A stretch of 64,000 bases of DNA from Branchinecta lynchi (GCA_023053575.1 JAKZAP010000004.1:25287252-25351251); one strand, 5' to 3'; shown: positions 56,701 to 62,947, numbered from the stretch's first letter. Notes: generated by a model not told the origin, from the letters alone. Numbers and translations are program-made.

Positions 56701-59700
56701 TGGCCGGATTCCGGGCGAACTACTTGCCCGGCGAGACAATGGTTTTGACCGTCGTGTTCAGCATGTCTTCCTACTCCTTAGCCAAACATCTAATCAATTT
56801 CAAATAAAACTTTTACTTTTAACAGACTTTCAGGTTTTTGCCGGATTCCGGGCTAACTACTTGTCCGGCGAAAAAAATGGTTTTCGCCATCGTGTTCAGC
56901 ATGTCTTCTTACCCTATACTCGACTGTCTCATTAGCTGTTTCAAAATATTTTGCTTGCCCCTTAATTTAAACCCACTCCCCCACACTGAAATATAGGACT
57001 ACAAAGTCCATCTACGAACTCGACCTTACTCTTGGCCCAACGGATTCCCACACCAAGTTTCATCAAAATATCTCATTCCCTTCGAGAGTTATCGTGCTTA
57101 CAGACGGACGGGCGGACAGACGGACGGACGGACAACCTTTGCGATGTCATAGGTATTCCTCCAATTACGTTTTGGGATCCCCAAAACACAGACATTCACT
57201 CTCTCGAGGTTGCTACTTGGAAGTAGCTAACCCTTTTGTAGCTAACCCTTTTGGTTCGGCGACGCTGGGATTCTTAATTTCCTTCCATAAGCAGGATGAA
57301 TCATAACTGAATAATCAATTGGACTTTAAATGTCAGCATGTAACAAGTTCGTCGTTGAGAATATTTTCAACATCTCTTTCCATGTTCATCCTGTTTTTGC
57401 TGGAAATCAGTATGTAGGATAAGACCATTTCATCCTGAAATTCTGGCCGGCATTGATGGTGGCCGCCAACAGACGGCAGGTTCATGATATAAATAAGGAG
57501 CGTGTTCCACCTTACTTACCATAGTTACTACGCATGACGTCATGGATTCTGGCTTAAAGCTGGAACAAACTTTTCTTTTTTCGGCAAAATATCTTGCAAC
57601 AGGCTAATCGAACTAATCACGTCAGAGAGATAGCAGTTACCACGCTTACTATGCTTCCGAGCGTGGTAATCATATAGTTATTAGTTACTATTTTGAGAAG
57701 GTTGGAACGGTCAGCGTAGAAGTTTTTTACGAGGTTCGAAATAATAGTTGCTATAGTTAGATGGGTGGAACAGGCTCAAGGATGCAACGCTTCATTAGAT
57801 AACACTTGAGATGTTATATGTTGTGACTATGCAAACATTATGCATTAAACGGTATGCATAACAAGCATTGATACATCTGTTATGTAACTTTTGACAGTGT
57901 AATATGTCCAGGTCTTAATGCGGACTTCAAATATAGCTTATCAGTACGTACTTCTACCTCGTTTCTTCAACGCTAGTTGTCTTAGCTTTCAACAAGAACC
58001 AACAAGTAATTTCGAATCGATTTGCAAAGACCCCAATAAGCTTTGGAAGATCCGGGCTTCAAAAAATCAGGACAGTAAGGTTGATACGAAAATAACGGAG
58101 GAGCAATGGCATGATTATTTCACAAAACAGTTTTCGCTACCCGTAGATAGCGCGGAGTTAAATCATAAATTTGAGAAAAAACTAAATGAGCGGCTAAGTG
58201 CTCCTTCTACTAATTCGTATGTTGTTTGTGCTAGTGTCCTGAAAAAAACTAAAAAAGAAAAAATCTTCGGGTGCGGATGGTTTGTGCGCGTTCCATTTTT
58301 TAAATGGATCAGAAAAGCTTGTTACGCATTTATCGTTATTATATCAGATGGTTTTTTGTACAGGTTTTGTCCCTGATGTATTTTGTATAGGTTTGATTTC
58401 GCCAATTATCAAGAAAGGTAAACCAGCTTCTGAATGTTCATCATACCGGCCTATCACTGTTTCTAACGTTTTTGCAAAAATATTTGAACTGTTAATAATT
58501 GAGAGCCTTCGGTCTACTTGTTACATGCCACCTTTTCAGTTTGGATTCCAGCCAAAACTCGGCTGTTTTCACGCGCTAAAATGTTTATCTAATATTTTAC
58601 ACGATGCTGATCTGACAAAGCAGCCGCTCGCAATTGGTACTTATGATGTAAGTAAAGCTTTCGACTCGCTTCTGCACCCACAAGCAATGTATGAACTACT
58701 CGAGTGAGGTGTTTCTCCTCTAATAGTTAGACCATTGCTAAATATGTACCGTCACATGAAAGCTAAAATAAGAATCCCTGGGAAGTCCGTACTATCCAAT
58801 GAATACAATTTGGATTGGGGTTAAGCAGGGTGCCATCACTTCACCTGTTATATATAACAACGCTACGACATATGCCCAATCAAACCTTCCATTGTGTTGT
58901 ATTCATAAAGGACTAGACCTATCTATCCTGTGTTATGCAGACGATGTTTTAAACATAAGTAGAACTATATCTAGCCTTGAAAATTGTTTCCAGGATATTT
59001 CGCAAAATTATCGGGGAATAGGATTGTCTATGAATACAGCAAAATGTGAAGTGCTGCTTTTTAATGATAGTAGTGATTTATCTGTTGTTAATGTAGCTTT
59101 AGATGGTATTACAGTTAAGCCGTGTGACAAATTGATGTACCTTGGTATTCCGATTGGTAAGACGCTCAAACAAACTAAGGCATTGATTGTTGAGAACATG
59201 GAAAGCAAAATTCGTCGTTCTTATGGTCAAACTGTCTCAACCCAGTTTCATCTAAACCGAACTCTATTAGCAAATTCATATAATAGTGTTGCGCTACCCC
59301 ATATTTTAGATATAGCTCCATTTTCTGAAACTTTAAATGCGACGGACCGACTAAAAATTAAACAAATTTACTTTAAATTCGCAAAATACCTTCTTCGTCT
59401 TCCTCCCTGGACACGCAATACCTACATGACCAAAAAATACGGTATCGTTGACCCGATTCAAAAGCTCGATGAGCTATGTCAACGAGTAAAATGCAGTAAG
59501 AGCGGCCATGAGTGGCAACGGATTGTTTTTTGACATTTTGCGATTCATAAGTGTGATTTTTCCCTCTGTGATTTGCCTTTTGTTTTTTCTTTGTTGTGTG
59601 ATCTTTTTTCTGTGTTTTTCTACTTTCTTTATTTTTTATACTCCATCATTTTCTCTTTCCTATACTATGGGTGAAAAATAAACGTTACATTACATTTACT

Positions 59701-61254
59701 CGTGGCTACTTTTCCATTCGGAGCAAGGCCGTATCCAGGGGGGAGGGGTAGTAAGGGGGTAAGTAATCGCTTTCTGTAGGCTTTAAAATCTGATATATGT
59801 CTTTTTATCCTTTTTGCTCCGACTCGCGGGCACCCCCCCCCCCCCCCCCCCCCCCTAATTAAATTCCTGGATACGGGCCTGATTCGGAGTCTTTTTATTC
59901 GTTGTACGTTATCAAACGCTAGGAGCCAAGGCGGCATGGCAACCTAACGATACTCGACAGGCCGCAGTGAGTAAATTTATGTGTCAAGGAAAAGAACATC
60001 ATTTCCGCAGCATCTATAGTGTTAGGCTGTCACATCCCTTTTTCTTACCTCTTTGGTAATGTGCTAAGTTCCATCCATGGTATTTCCGCGCTTGGCCAGT
60101 TTCCAACGAGCCATTTAGGAGGATACTTTTTTGGCATGATTGTTTTTTCCGCTATTTTTATTATGTTTTGTTGATCGTGGGCGATCAACAAAACGAAAGG
60201 TTATGCAGCGTTTACAAGTAGAGGAAAACTTGATCAGAATCCGGTCTTGATGGCAGGATTATGTTCACACGTAGAGGGAAAAAATTAATTCTTCAAACCA
60301 AAAAATCTGACAAAAATTAATTCTTCAAACCAAAAAATCTGACAAAAATTAATTCACCAGCAAACGAAATTTTTTTTGATATCATTTATTACATCAGTAG
60401 GCTACTCATCACAGTTGCTCTCAAAACCTAGCTAGACTTTTTGTTTAGTCTTTTTACCACCACCGCCGACGCGTTTCCTTTCAAGCTTCTCCCGCTAGAC
60501 TTTTTTGCTAGTCGTCTTCACGAACGGAATCCGTTCAAGTCGACCGGAATTCCTTTCTCCTCGACGGGATTTCTTGTCCGTGTAAACACTGTATTAGTGC
60601 GATTTTTCCGTTCGTCATCTAGCGGGCTATTTTCGCGTAATAGAGCATGCGCCTGTGGTTTTAGCTACGAGAGAACACTGCCTCCAGTATAATGCCCGCG
60701 TTGCTTTATTTTAATACAGAGGAAACGGGCCATTTTCTCGTAGATGCAAGCAACTGTCAGGCCTCAGGGGTCATTTTCTCAATAGGTATAATATGAAGTT
60801 CCCTGATGTCCTTGACACCAGAAATAAAGCTAAAATTATTAAGATATATTAATTTATAAAGAGCACTTTAACTATAAAGGGACGTCTCGAGTGACGCAAA
60901 ATGTATTCTTTTTTATGTACGTGTATTTGTACGGCCAATTGGCTATTAAACTGTTCATTCATTCATAAGTATACTTCATTTATACCCATCTCTTCTCTTT
61001 TTTTATTTGACTAGTAGCCTATCTCTGAAATAATAACTTAGGTCTTCTTTACCTTGCCCATTCCAACGGTTGAGATTTAATAGAACAATAGAGCAGACGA
61101 AGGACTTCCGCCGGGAAATTGTCACCGTCGTTGAGTCCACTTAGGCGCTTGATGAATTGGGTGCAAGTCATTCGCTTCGCTGAACCCCCACCGGCACGAC
61201 CGTGCAAATCGGCATTCAGGAGCATCAAGGCACAGGTGAGGATGTGAACGGAAT
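29540..61254 (-). CDS. PSD: EFA6/PSD Arf6 guanine-nucleotide exchange factor gene, 3' half (six exons)
   Basis: Exons in transcript order: 61254-61053, 50381-50212, 44341-44056, 34558-34414, 32591-32448, 29770-29540. All have AG/GT borders, and phases fit at every junction (2 nt carried in, then 2, 1, 2, 0, 0 nt carried across successive junctions), giving 391 residues plus a stop. Together they encode the second half of the Sec7 domain, a linker, a complete PH domain, the conserved 'IGSQ..F.RPL.P...TKLS' segment, a coiled coil and the C-terminal tail, which is the domain order of EFA6/PSD. The family activates Arf6 at the plasma membrane (endocytic recycling, actin and microtubule control). 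The 5' exons with the first half of Sec7 were not found and should lie beyond 64000. Introns are 1.8, 2.7, 5.8, 9.5 and 10.7 kb and full of transposons. Confidence 0.93.
29839..30269. mobile_element. 431-bp hAT MITE of GGATTCGGATTCG repeats
   Basis: TIR CAGAGATGGG..AATCCGA mirrored at the right as GGATTTGCCCATCTCTG. Flanks ATTACAGT / ACTACAAT agree at 6 of 8 positions, a decayed 8-bp TSD. Lies in the last PSD intron, 69 bp upstream of the terminal exon on the transcript. Confidence 0.8.
30410..30518 (+). mobile_element. LINE/SINE 3' tail with stem-loop
   Basis: 'GTACTCCTCAGTTCTGAGGGAAATAAATGGATAAAT' closely matches 20038-20068. The short CTCAG-TT-CTGAG stem sits just before an AATAAA-type tail. 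Confidence 0.65.
30598..30846. mobile_element. 249-bp MITE with 25-bp TIR
   Basis: CAGTGTTCTTCAAAACTGTGC...TAACTA is mirrored by TAGTTAGCACAGTTTTGAAGAACACGG. No TSD could be fixed. Intronic. Confidence 0.7.
31455..31673 (-). mobile_element. Family F copy, one arm truncated, 9-bp flanking repeat
   Basis: TATCTCAGT flanks at 31446-31454 and 31674-31682. Read on the minus strand the element starts with the standard head (CTTGATCCCAAGCTGACT) and stops inside the second arm. Confidence 0.65.
31815..32075. mobile_element. Family F copy, second subfamily, with GAAAATGAAA interior
   Basis: TTTGACGGTGCAAAACGGAT...GTCAGCTACATTTTATTGGAGCTATATTTCGGCCC and its mirror (31995-32035) enclose a short GAAAATGAAAGG tandem. 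Confidence 0.75.
32348..32395. mobile_element. hAT-type MITE end with poly-G
   Basis: CAGGGATGGCGCCAGCC, T-rich spacer, then eight or more G, as at 12068. No opposite end found before the exon at 32448. Confidence 0.4.
32448..32591 (-). CDS. PSD: PSD coiled-coil exon
   Basis: 144 bp, phase 0 at both ends, acceptor TTTCAG|AGAGAA and donor TATGAG|GTGAGC. The 48 residues (REQLRWYDERLGVLEGELEE...) form the helical stretch that follows PH in EFA6/PSD. Heptad-like Leu/Glu spacing supports a coiled coil. Confidence 0.9.
32592..33374. other. PSD intron stretch without other features
   Basis: Contains a LINE-like 3' tail around 33230-33330 ('TTGATCTTATACAG', 'AAATTAAACCTTGAACCTT') and a further fragment at 32849-33000. 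No gene. Confidence 0.45.
33375..33776. mobile_element. 402-bp MITE with 3-bp TSD (ATA), copy A
   Basis: Left end AGGCGTATTCTCACCGTACC, right end mirror CGGCGAGAATAGGCCT. ATA flanks at 33372-33374 and 33777-33779. GGGGACTC palindromes lie inside both ends. A 3-bp A/T TSD suggests a Harbinger-like origin. Confidence 0.8.
33777..34413. other. PSD intron; possible solo-LTR-like stretch
   Basis: At 34134-34230 a TG-rich start, TATAAAA at 34181 and AATAAA at 34212 are arranged like a short LTR, but no matching end or primer-binding site is visible. Low confidence. Confidence 0.25.
34414..34558 (-). CDS. PSD: PSD exon: end of PH domain and linker
   Basis: 145 bp, acceptor TTTGCAG|GGATATG, donor TCGTTG|GTAAGT. 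Encodes DMKEMQSWMDALNFSAAQ (the C-terminal PH helix with its invariant Trp), then APIGSQQRFQRPLMPASLTK, the hallmark PSD/EFA6 segment between PH and coiled coil. One nucleotide completes the codon from the previous exon. Confidence 0.93.
34559..35620. other. PSD intron without clear features
   Basis: Holds a LINE-like tail at ~35395-35515 ending in ATC units. A 92-codon open frame at 35233-35511 lies in this tail and is not a gene. Confidence 0.4.
35622..35945. mobile_element. Family F copy
   Basis: Head AAATATTCCTTCAGCGCAAGC, two 'TTCTTGGCAAGGGTCCT'-type blocks and mirrored 'GGAAGGGTCGAAATATAGGT', end 'CACCATCAAATATA'. No TSD recognised. Confidence 0.7.
35996..36391. mobile_element. 396-bp MITE with 3-bp TSD (TTA), copy B
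   Basis: Same family and orientation as 33375-33776. Ends AGGCGTATTTTCGCC and GGTGAGAATAGGCCT, TTA flanks at 35993-35995 and 36392-36394. Confidence 0.8.
36552..36870. mobile_element. 319-bp MITE, GGTAGCGTTCC ends
   Basis: Perfect 11-bp TIR GGTAGCGTTCC / GGAACGCTACC. The interior alternates 'GTTATTA' and 'AATAATAAC' phrases in mirror. TSD unclear (ATAC on both sides is imperfect). Confidence 0.7.
36871..38920. other. PSD intron; one 86-bp tandem duplication
   Basis: 'GTCCGAGTCCTTGAAAAAGG' with 'CGTCTCGAGA' occurs at 37597 and 37683. 'AAGCATAAAAGGGA' is doubled near 38085. The rest is unremarkable; open frames at 36915-37355 show no splice-compatible coding pattern. Confidence 0.5.
38921..40753. 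mobile_element. 1.83-kb TTAA-type element (family H)
   Basis: TTAA flanks at 38917-38920 and 40754-40757. The TIR runs over ~35 bp with one gap: AGGACCCCTCTTTCTTATTC on the left and the complement of GAATAAGCAAGAGAGGTCCT on the right. It contains a copy of the family B repeat (about 39800-40730, 'AAGTTTCAT' and 'TCGGATC.GG' phrases) ending in a GACC tetranucleotide run. No transposase frame. Confidence 0.75.
41110..41702 (+). pseudogene. LINE reverse transcriptase, first part, interrupted by insertions
   Basis: Open frame with 'FECSSYRPITVS', 'NQFGFQPGIGCQHAH', motif A 'ALDLSKAFDSIV', 'DVRQGGVLSPSIF' and motif C 'YADD' right at its end. Truncated at the 5' side. Translation stops at the border of the inserted element at 41703; the coding sequence resumes at 43256. 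Confidence 0.85.
41703..43252. mobile_element. 1.55-kb inverted-repeat element inserted in the LINE, TTA TSD
   Basis: TIR TAGTCCGACCGCCAG / CTGGCGGTCGGACTA, arms of ~250 bp ('AGGTTTAAAAGTGGATTCCG', 'ATGAAGCCCGATGCT'...). TTA at 41700-41702 and 43253-43255. The right arm contains an extra partial arm copy (42840-43000); the centre carries a relative of the 115-bp repeat of 16.9 kb. No transposase; Harbinger-like by its 3-bp TSD. Confidence 0.88.
43256..43484 (+). pseudogene. LINE reverse transcriptase, second part
   Basis: Directly after the TTA duplication the frame continues as expected after the YADD motif (ISRSRSELSRLVQK..., 'NIGLSLNVKK'), then shifts by one base in a run of nine A (~43340). 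It ends at a second insertion at 43485. Confidence 0.8.
43485..43854. mobile_element. 370-bp family H element inserted in the same LINE
   Basis: Ends AGAACCCCTCGC and GACGGGTCCT, flanks TGAA at 43481-43484 and 43855-43858. The interior is related to 19603-20096 ('AAACTAGG', 'GGTTTTGGCT'). Confidence 0.8.
44056..44341 (-). CDS. PSD: PSD exon: PH domain core
   Basis: 286 bp, acceptor CTTTTAG|CGCCTC, donor GCTGG|GTAAGT. Encodes PLGKRGWKMYFAVIRDLVLY followed by MYKDE, a Ser/Gly/Pro-rich loop, then LRIHHALARPATDYRKKEYV and RLFCSDQSQFLIQA. These are the beta strands and the PSD-specific 'IHHALA..A.DY.K' signature of the EFA6 PH domain, which binds phosphoinositides. Phases 1 in and 2 out match both neighbours. 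Confidence 0.95.
44342..44690. other. PSD intron, no feature seen
   Basis: Unremarkable DNA between the PH exon and the family B repeat. Confidence 0.4.
44690..46690. repeat. Family B: long element with ~150-bp internal units and poly-G tracts
   Basis: Starts near AAGTGCCATATAGCGATCG and CCGTCCGTCGGTCTGTCC, ends near AAGTGCCATATGAGCTCG. Inside, units of the type 'GATGAAACTTGG.AGGC ... CCGGATC ... GGGGGAGT ... CCGGAA' repeat. At least four units carry runs of 9-15 G at the same relative place (45130, 45424, 45863, 46426). Confidence 0.75.
46860..47830 (-). repeat. Family A copy, inverted
   Basis: Starts 'CAAAAGTTGTCCGTCTGTCC', has several 'GCTGAATCCG' to 'CCGG.ATCCGGC.AAAACCGG' units, ends 'GGGATCCCACCGAAACTTTTGGTC'. 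Confidence 0.75.
48159..48302 (+). mobile_element. Short LTR-like sequence
   Basis: Begins TGTGACGGTTCCGTCACA (inverted repeat with 2-bp spacer), has TATAAAAAA at ~48239 and AATAAAG at ~48290, ends ...ACACA. This layout resembles Gypsy-type LTRs, but no internal region or second LTR is present; at ~144 bp it would be a solo LTR or TRIM fragment. Confidence 0.4.
48310..48537 (-). mobile_element. Family F copy, second subfamily
   Basis: GTCAGCTACATTTTATTAGA... mirrored by TAAAATGTAGCTGACTTATC. The head on the minus strand is CTTCAGCCCAAGCTGACTGC. Confidence 0.7.
48538..49240. other. PSD intron, no supported gene
   Basis: Includes a short LINE-like tail ('CCAATAAACCCGATATATAATC', ~48820). The open frames at 48511-49210 have no splice borders or recognisable domain. 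Confidence 0.4.
49241..49663. mobile_element. 423-bp MITE with CTTTCACATTGAC ends
   Basis: GGCTGCTTTCACATTGAC is mirrored by GTCAATGTGAAAGCGTC. TTA on both sides (49238-49240, 49664-49666). The interior repeats TTGCGTTGCG-type phrases. Confidence 0.75.
49671..49831. mobile_element. 161-bp hAT MITE with poly-G/poly-C core
   Basis: TIR CAAGGCCGTATCCAGG / CCTGGATACGGACCTG. TSD CTTAACAG / CTTAACTG (49663-49670, 49832-49839; 7 of 8). Its left TSD overlaps the end of the previous MITE, so it inserted later. Confidence 0.85.
50212..50381 (-). CDS. PSD: PSD exon: Sec7-PH linker and first PH strand
   Basis: 170 bp, acceptor CCTTGCAG|CGACG, donor AGCGAA|GTAAGT. Encodes DEGYEEGSLVG..., then 'SANPYLDVPNPG' and 'FKRGYIMRKSCLDPGGKR', the start of the PH domain that continues with TPLGKRGWK in the next exon. 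Matches the order and spacing in EFA6/PSD proteins. Confidence 0.93.
50590..50895. mobile_element. Family G hairpin element
   Basis: GATGAAAAATTTGTAGCATG at the left, TTTTCGTCGGGAG-type right end, with 'TTTAATGTGCCTCAGAC' and runs of 'GTAGTAGCA' between; no clear TSD. Confidence 0.6.
51030..51305 (-). pseudogene. LINE reverse-transcriptase C-terminal fragment
   Basis: LAQLYNALALPHALALAPFW and 'KYAKFLLGLPLWSHNRRVTR' match the 3' part of the copies at 54.9 and 59.3 kb. 5'-truncated. Confidence 0.75.
51590..51975 (+). repeat. Family A copy, partial
   Basis: One CCGG unit, then 'GGGCTACAGAGCCCATCTTC' and 'TTTTGGGATCCCAAAA'. Confidence 0.7.
51976..52659. other. PSD intron, no feature seen
   Basis: No frame, tandem or inverted structure that I can support. 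Confidence 0.4.
52660..53150 (-). repeat. Family A copy, inverted
   Basis: 'GATCGTCCGGAATCCGGCC' and 'GAAGTTGATTAGATGTTCGA' units, ends near 'CAAACCTTTGGTCTTG'. Confidence 0.7.
53641..53800. mobile_element. 160-bp MITE with TA TSD, copy 2
   Basis: Ends CACTGTAAA and TTTACAGTG perfect, TA on both sides (53639-53640, 53801-53802). Internal 'CTACTGGGATT' / 'AATCCCAGTA'. Same family as 15675-15841. Confidence 0.85.
53960..54385 (+). pseudogene. LINE 3' end (C-terminus and 3' UTR)
   Basis: A frame with RGTNRIPDELRGRSSLASFK followed by KKVKNHLL resembles the last residues of CR1-like ORF2. The UTR runs to 'AATAAACCCATTGAACTTG'. A 17-T run lies inside. No upstream part is present. Confidence 0.5.
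54850..55490 (+). pseudogene. LINE reverse-transcriptase C-terminal fragment with CATA tail
   Basis: 'SITYLGVPIGRTLKETRSLL', 'LAKLYSAVALPHVLYLAPF', one stop, then 'LYFRYLKYLLKMLPWTRNRY'. The 3' end is AATATACATACATACATAC. Same clade as 58-59.7 kb. Confidence 0.75.
55490..56060. repeat. Repeat shared with the family H element at 38.9-39.5 kb
   Basis: 'TTCCTGCTCTCCGACGCGGC', 'GGGCGCAAAA', 'TTGAAAACTGAA.GCGCC' are shared with 39160-39240 and, inverted, with 40880-40960. Terminal repeats not found here. Confidence 0.6.
56140..57190 (+). repeat. Family A copy, most complete, six ~137-bp units
   Basis: Units start near 56153, 56287, 56428, 56568, 56694 and 56830. The terminal part has GACGGACG tetranucleotide repeats and closes 'ACGTTTTGGGATCCCCAAAA'. 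Confidence 0.8.
57498..57777. mobile_element. GTGTTCCACC MITE
   Basis: GAGCGTGTTCCACC / GGTGGAACAGGCTC ends, TGACGTCATGG at ~57535 and the 'TAGTTATTAGTTACTATTTTGAG' block. Inverted relative to 13193-13486. Confidence 0.78.
57918..59700 (+). pseudogene. LINE reverse transcriptase, frameshifted
   Basis: Parts in three frames: a linker region (57918-58280), RT with 'SSYRPITVSNVFAKIFELLI', 'QFGFQPKLGCFHALK' and motif A 'TYDVSKAFDSLL' (58282-58707, ending in TGA), then 'VKQGAITSPVIYNN', motif C 'CYADD' and 'MYLGIPIGKTLKQTKALI' (58799-59533). The 3' UTR ends AATAAACGTTACATTACATT. 5'-truncated and dead, but with few changes. Confidence 0.85.
59724..59882. mobile_element. 159-bp hAT MITE with a 20+ C run
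   Basis: TIR CAAGGCCGTATCCAGG / CCTGGATACGGGCCTG, exact 8-bp TSD ATTCGGAG at 59716-59723 and 59883-59890. The C run is at about 59833-59856. Confidence 0.9.
59891..61052. other. PSD intron; a 35-bp duplication, no gene
   Basis: 'AAAAATTAATTCTTCAAACC' units follow each other at 60282-60352. A LINE-like tail lies at 60880-60970 ('GGCTATTAAACTGTTCATTC'). The open frame at 60441-60692 is unsupported. Confidence 0.45.
61053..61254 (-). CDS. PSD: PSD exon: second half of the Sec7 domain
   Basis: 202 bp, acceptor TTATTGCAG|ATTCCG, donor GGCAAG|GTAAAG. Encodes SVHILTCALMLLNADLHG, 'RMTCTQFIKRLSGLNDGDNF', then 'EVLRLLYCSIKSQPLEWA'. 'D-(A/S)-V-H-x-L-T-C-A-L-M-L-L-N-x-D-L-H-G' and the closing 'LY.SIK...L.WA' are EFA6/PSD-specific versions of Sec7 motif 2 and the C-terminal helices. 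Motif 1 with the catalytic glutamate must lie in the preceding exon, beyond the window or unrecognised. Confidence 0.95.
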
Positions 61255-61509
61255 CTGCAATAACGGAATGTCTAAGAGAACTGCTGACAAAACGATTCGC
61301 GTCAGGACCTAGTCACGTGATTAGGCCTAATCAACGAAGAGGCCCGTGATTATGCCTATTGAACAAAGAGGCCCGCATAGATTACTGATCCGTAATAATA
61401 ATAAAGGCTGGTAAATTTCTAAAAGAGGCGTTATGTCACCAAAACGTGAGAAGTGTATCAGGTGGTGTGACCTGGAGTTTTGTACGTCTAGCCTATGTGT
61501 TACTGAACG

Positions 61510-61813
61510 CCCGATGAAAAATTTGTCTCAAAAAAGTACTATGAAGTAGTACGAAAAACTAGCATGCAGTACTAACGCTGCTACTACATGCTTCTATTTC
61601 AAGGCTACCGTGTTACTGCATACTACTATATGCTACTATTAGCAAGACTGGATGCTACTATGTCAAGACAGGATGCTACTAGATAGTACTACGTAAGACT
61701 GGACCAGTCTGAGGCACATTAAATGATAGTACTCTTTGCTATTACATAGTATTGCATGCAACGTTTTCGTACTACTACCATACTACTACGCAGGCTACAA
61801 ATTTTTCATCGGG
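61510..61813. mobile_element. Family G hairpin element, complete
   Basis: Perfect TIR CCCGATGAAAAATTTGT / ACAAATTTTTCATCGGG, interior of alternating GTAGTA / TACTAC phrases folding on themselves. TSD not evident. Confidence 0.8.
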
Positions 61814-61878
61814 CGACCAGTTGGCTACATTATCAGTTTGTTTTTATTATTTAATACATCTATGCGCATCCATGTTTT

Positions 61879-62065
61879 AACCCGATGAAAAATTGCAGCC
61901 TGCGTAGTTGTATGATAGTTTTCCGAGAAAGTTGGATGTATTGATATGTAATAGTAAAGAGTACTATCATTTAATGTGCCTCGGACTGGGCCAATCTTAA
62001 GCAGTAGTATCCAGTAGCATCCAGTTGTGCTAATAGTGGCATGCAGTAAAATGTTTCCCACATGT
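61879..62065. mobile_element. Family G copy, truncated
   Basis: CCCGATGAAAAATTGCAGCC head and 'TTTAATGTGCCTCGGACTGG'. It is cut near 62065, where a family F fragment ('TTGAGCCTGAAGAGGACTC') begins. Confidence 0.65.
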
Positions 62066-62109
62066 TCGTTTTTTCTAACTTGAACGGTTTTGAGCCTGAA
62101 GAGGACTCT

Positions 62110-62327
62110 TGCCAACCATTTTCCGTAAAAACAGTCAATTTCCGTAAAAACAGTCGATTTTCCGTAAAAACAGTCGGTTTTTCGAAAAATCAGTCAAGTT
62201 ATCGTTAATACAGTAGTTTTTTAAAAATTGTCGTTTTTTAACGGTCGGTAGAAATGACCAGCCAGTCGTTAAATACCTGCCCCCCCCAAAAAAAACAAAC
62301 AAAACATTTTGGCTAGTAACGCCTCTG
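62110..62327. mobile_element. hAT-type MITE relative of 26049, inverted and partial
   Basis: 'TTCCGTAAAAACAGTCGATT' repeated, then a C run and TTTTGGCTAGTAACGCCTCTG, the mirror of the 26049 end. No TSD seen. Confidence 0.65.
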
Positions 62328-62647
62328 GCAGTAGAATGCTATGCCTTGACATAAAGGCATGTAGGTGCAGCATTGGCCCTGTCAGTCCACACTTGGCAGT
62401 GCTGATCTCCAAAACTCTGCCCTCAGCCATAAAGTGCAGTGAGCGGTTGGGGTGCAATCCAATCTGTGCTACCAGTTACACATTTCAAGCTGGGTGGACT
62501 TTGGCTAGCCTAACATTGTCACGCAACTGACCTATGAACCAAACCAACGGTCAGTACTGAGTACCACCGAAACTGACCCTTCGCTGGGGACTTCGGCGCT
62601 ATAACACATTCTCGCTGGTTTCATCTCAAATTAACAGGACTGACGGA
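62328..62647. other. No supported gene
   Basis: An open frame at 62269-62457 (-) was examined as a possible PSD exon. It has no Sec7 pattern and overlaps the MITE end. Confidence 0.4.
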
Positions 62648-62935
62648 TAAATATTCTTTGAGCCCAAGCTGACTTTGAAACATTTATTCAAACAATGTTT
62701 ACAACGGATCCGTCAGCTACGATTCTTCATCTGCGATATTTCGGACCTTCTTGGCAAGGGTCCTCGTCAGGCTGTCAATCCTCAACAAACCTACAGGTTT
62801 GTTTTCTTCCCGGAAGTTTAACCAGAGGATTGACAGCCTGACAGGGACCCTTGCCAAGAAGGGCCGAAATATCGCAGATGAAGAATCGTAGCTGACGTAT
62901 CCGTTATAAATATTGTTTGAAATAAAGGACTGACG
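62648..62935 (+). mobile_element. Family F complete copy with exact 12-bp TSD
   Basis: AGGACTGACGGA at 62636-62647 and 62936-62947. Head AAATATTCTTTGAGCCCAAG, arms mirror through 'GATATTTCGGACCTTCTTGG' and its complement, a second inner hairpin around AACCTACAGGTTTG, end 'TTGTTTGAAATAA'. Confidence 0.88.
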
Positions 62936-62947
62936 GAATCAACAGGC

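Noticed and set aside
62269..62457. Candidate upstream PSD exon (-)
   Set aside because: No Sec7 signature, and it overlaps a hAT-type MITE end; the phase and content do not fit the missing half of Sec7.
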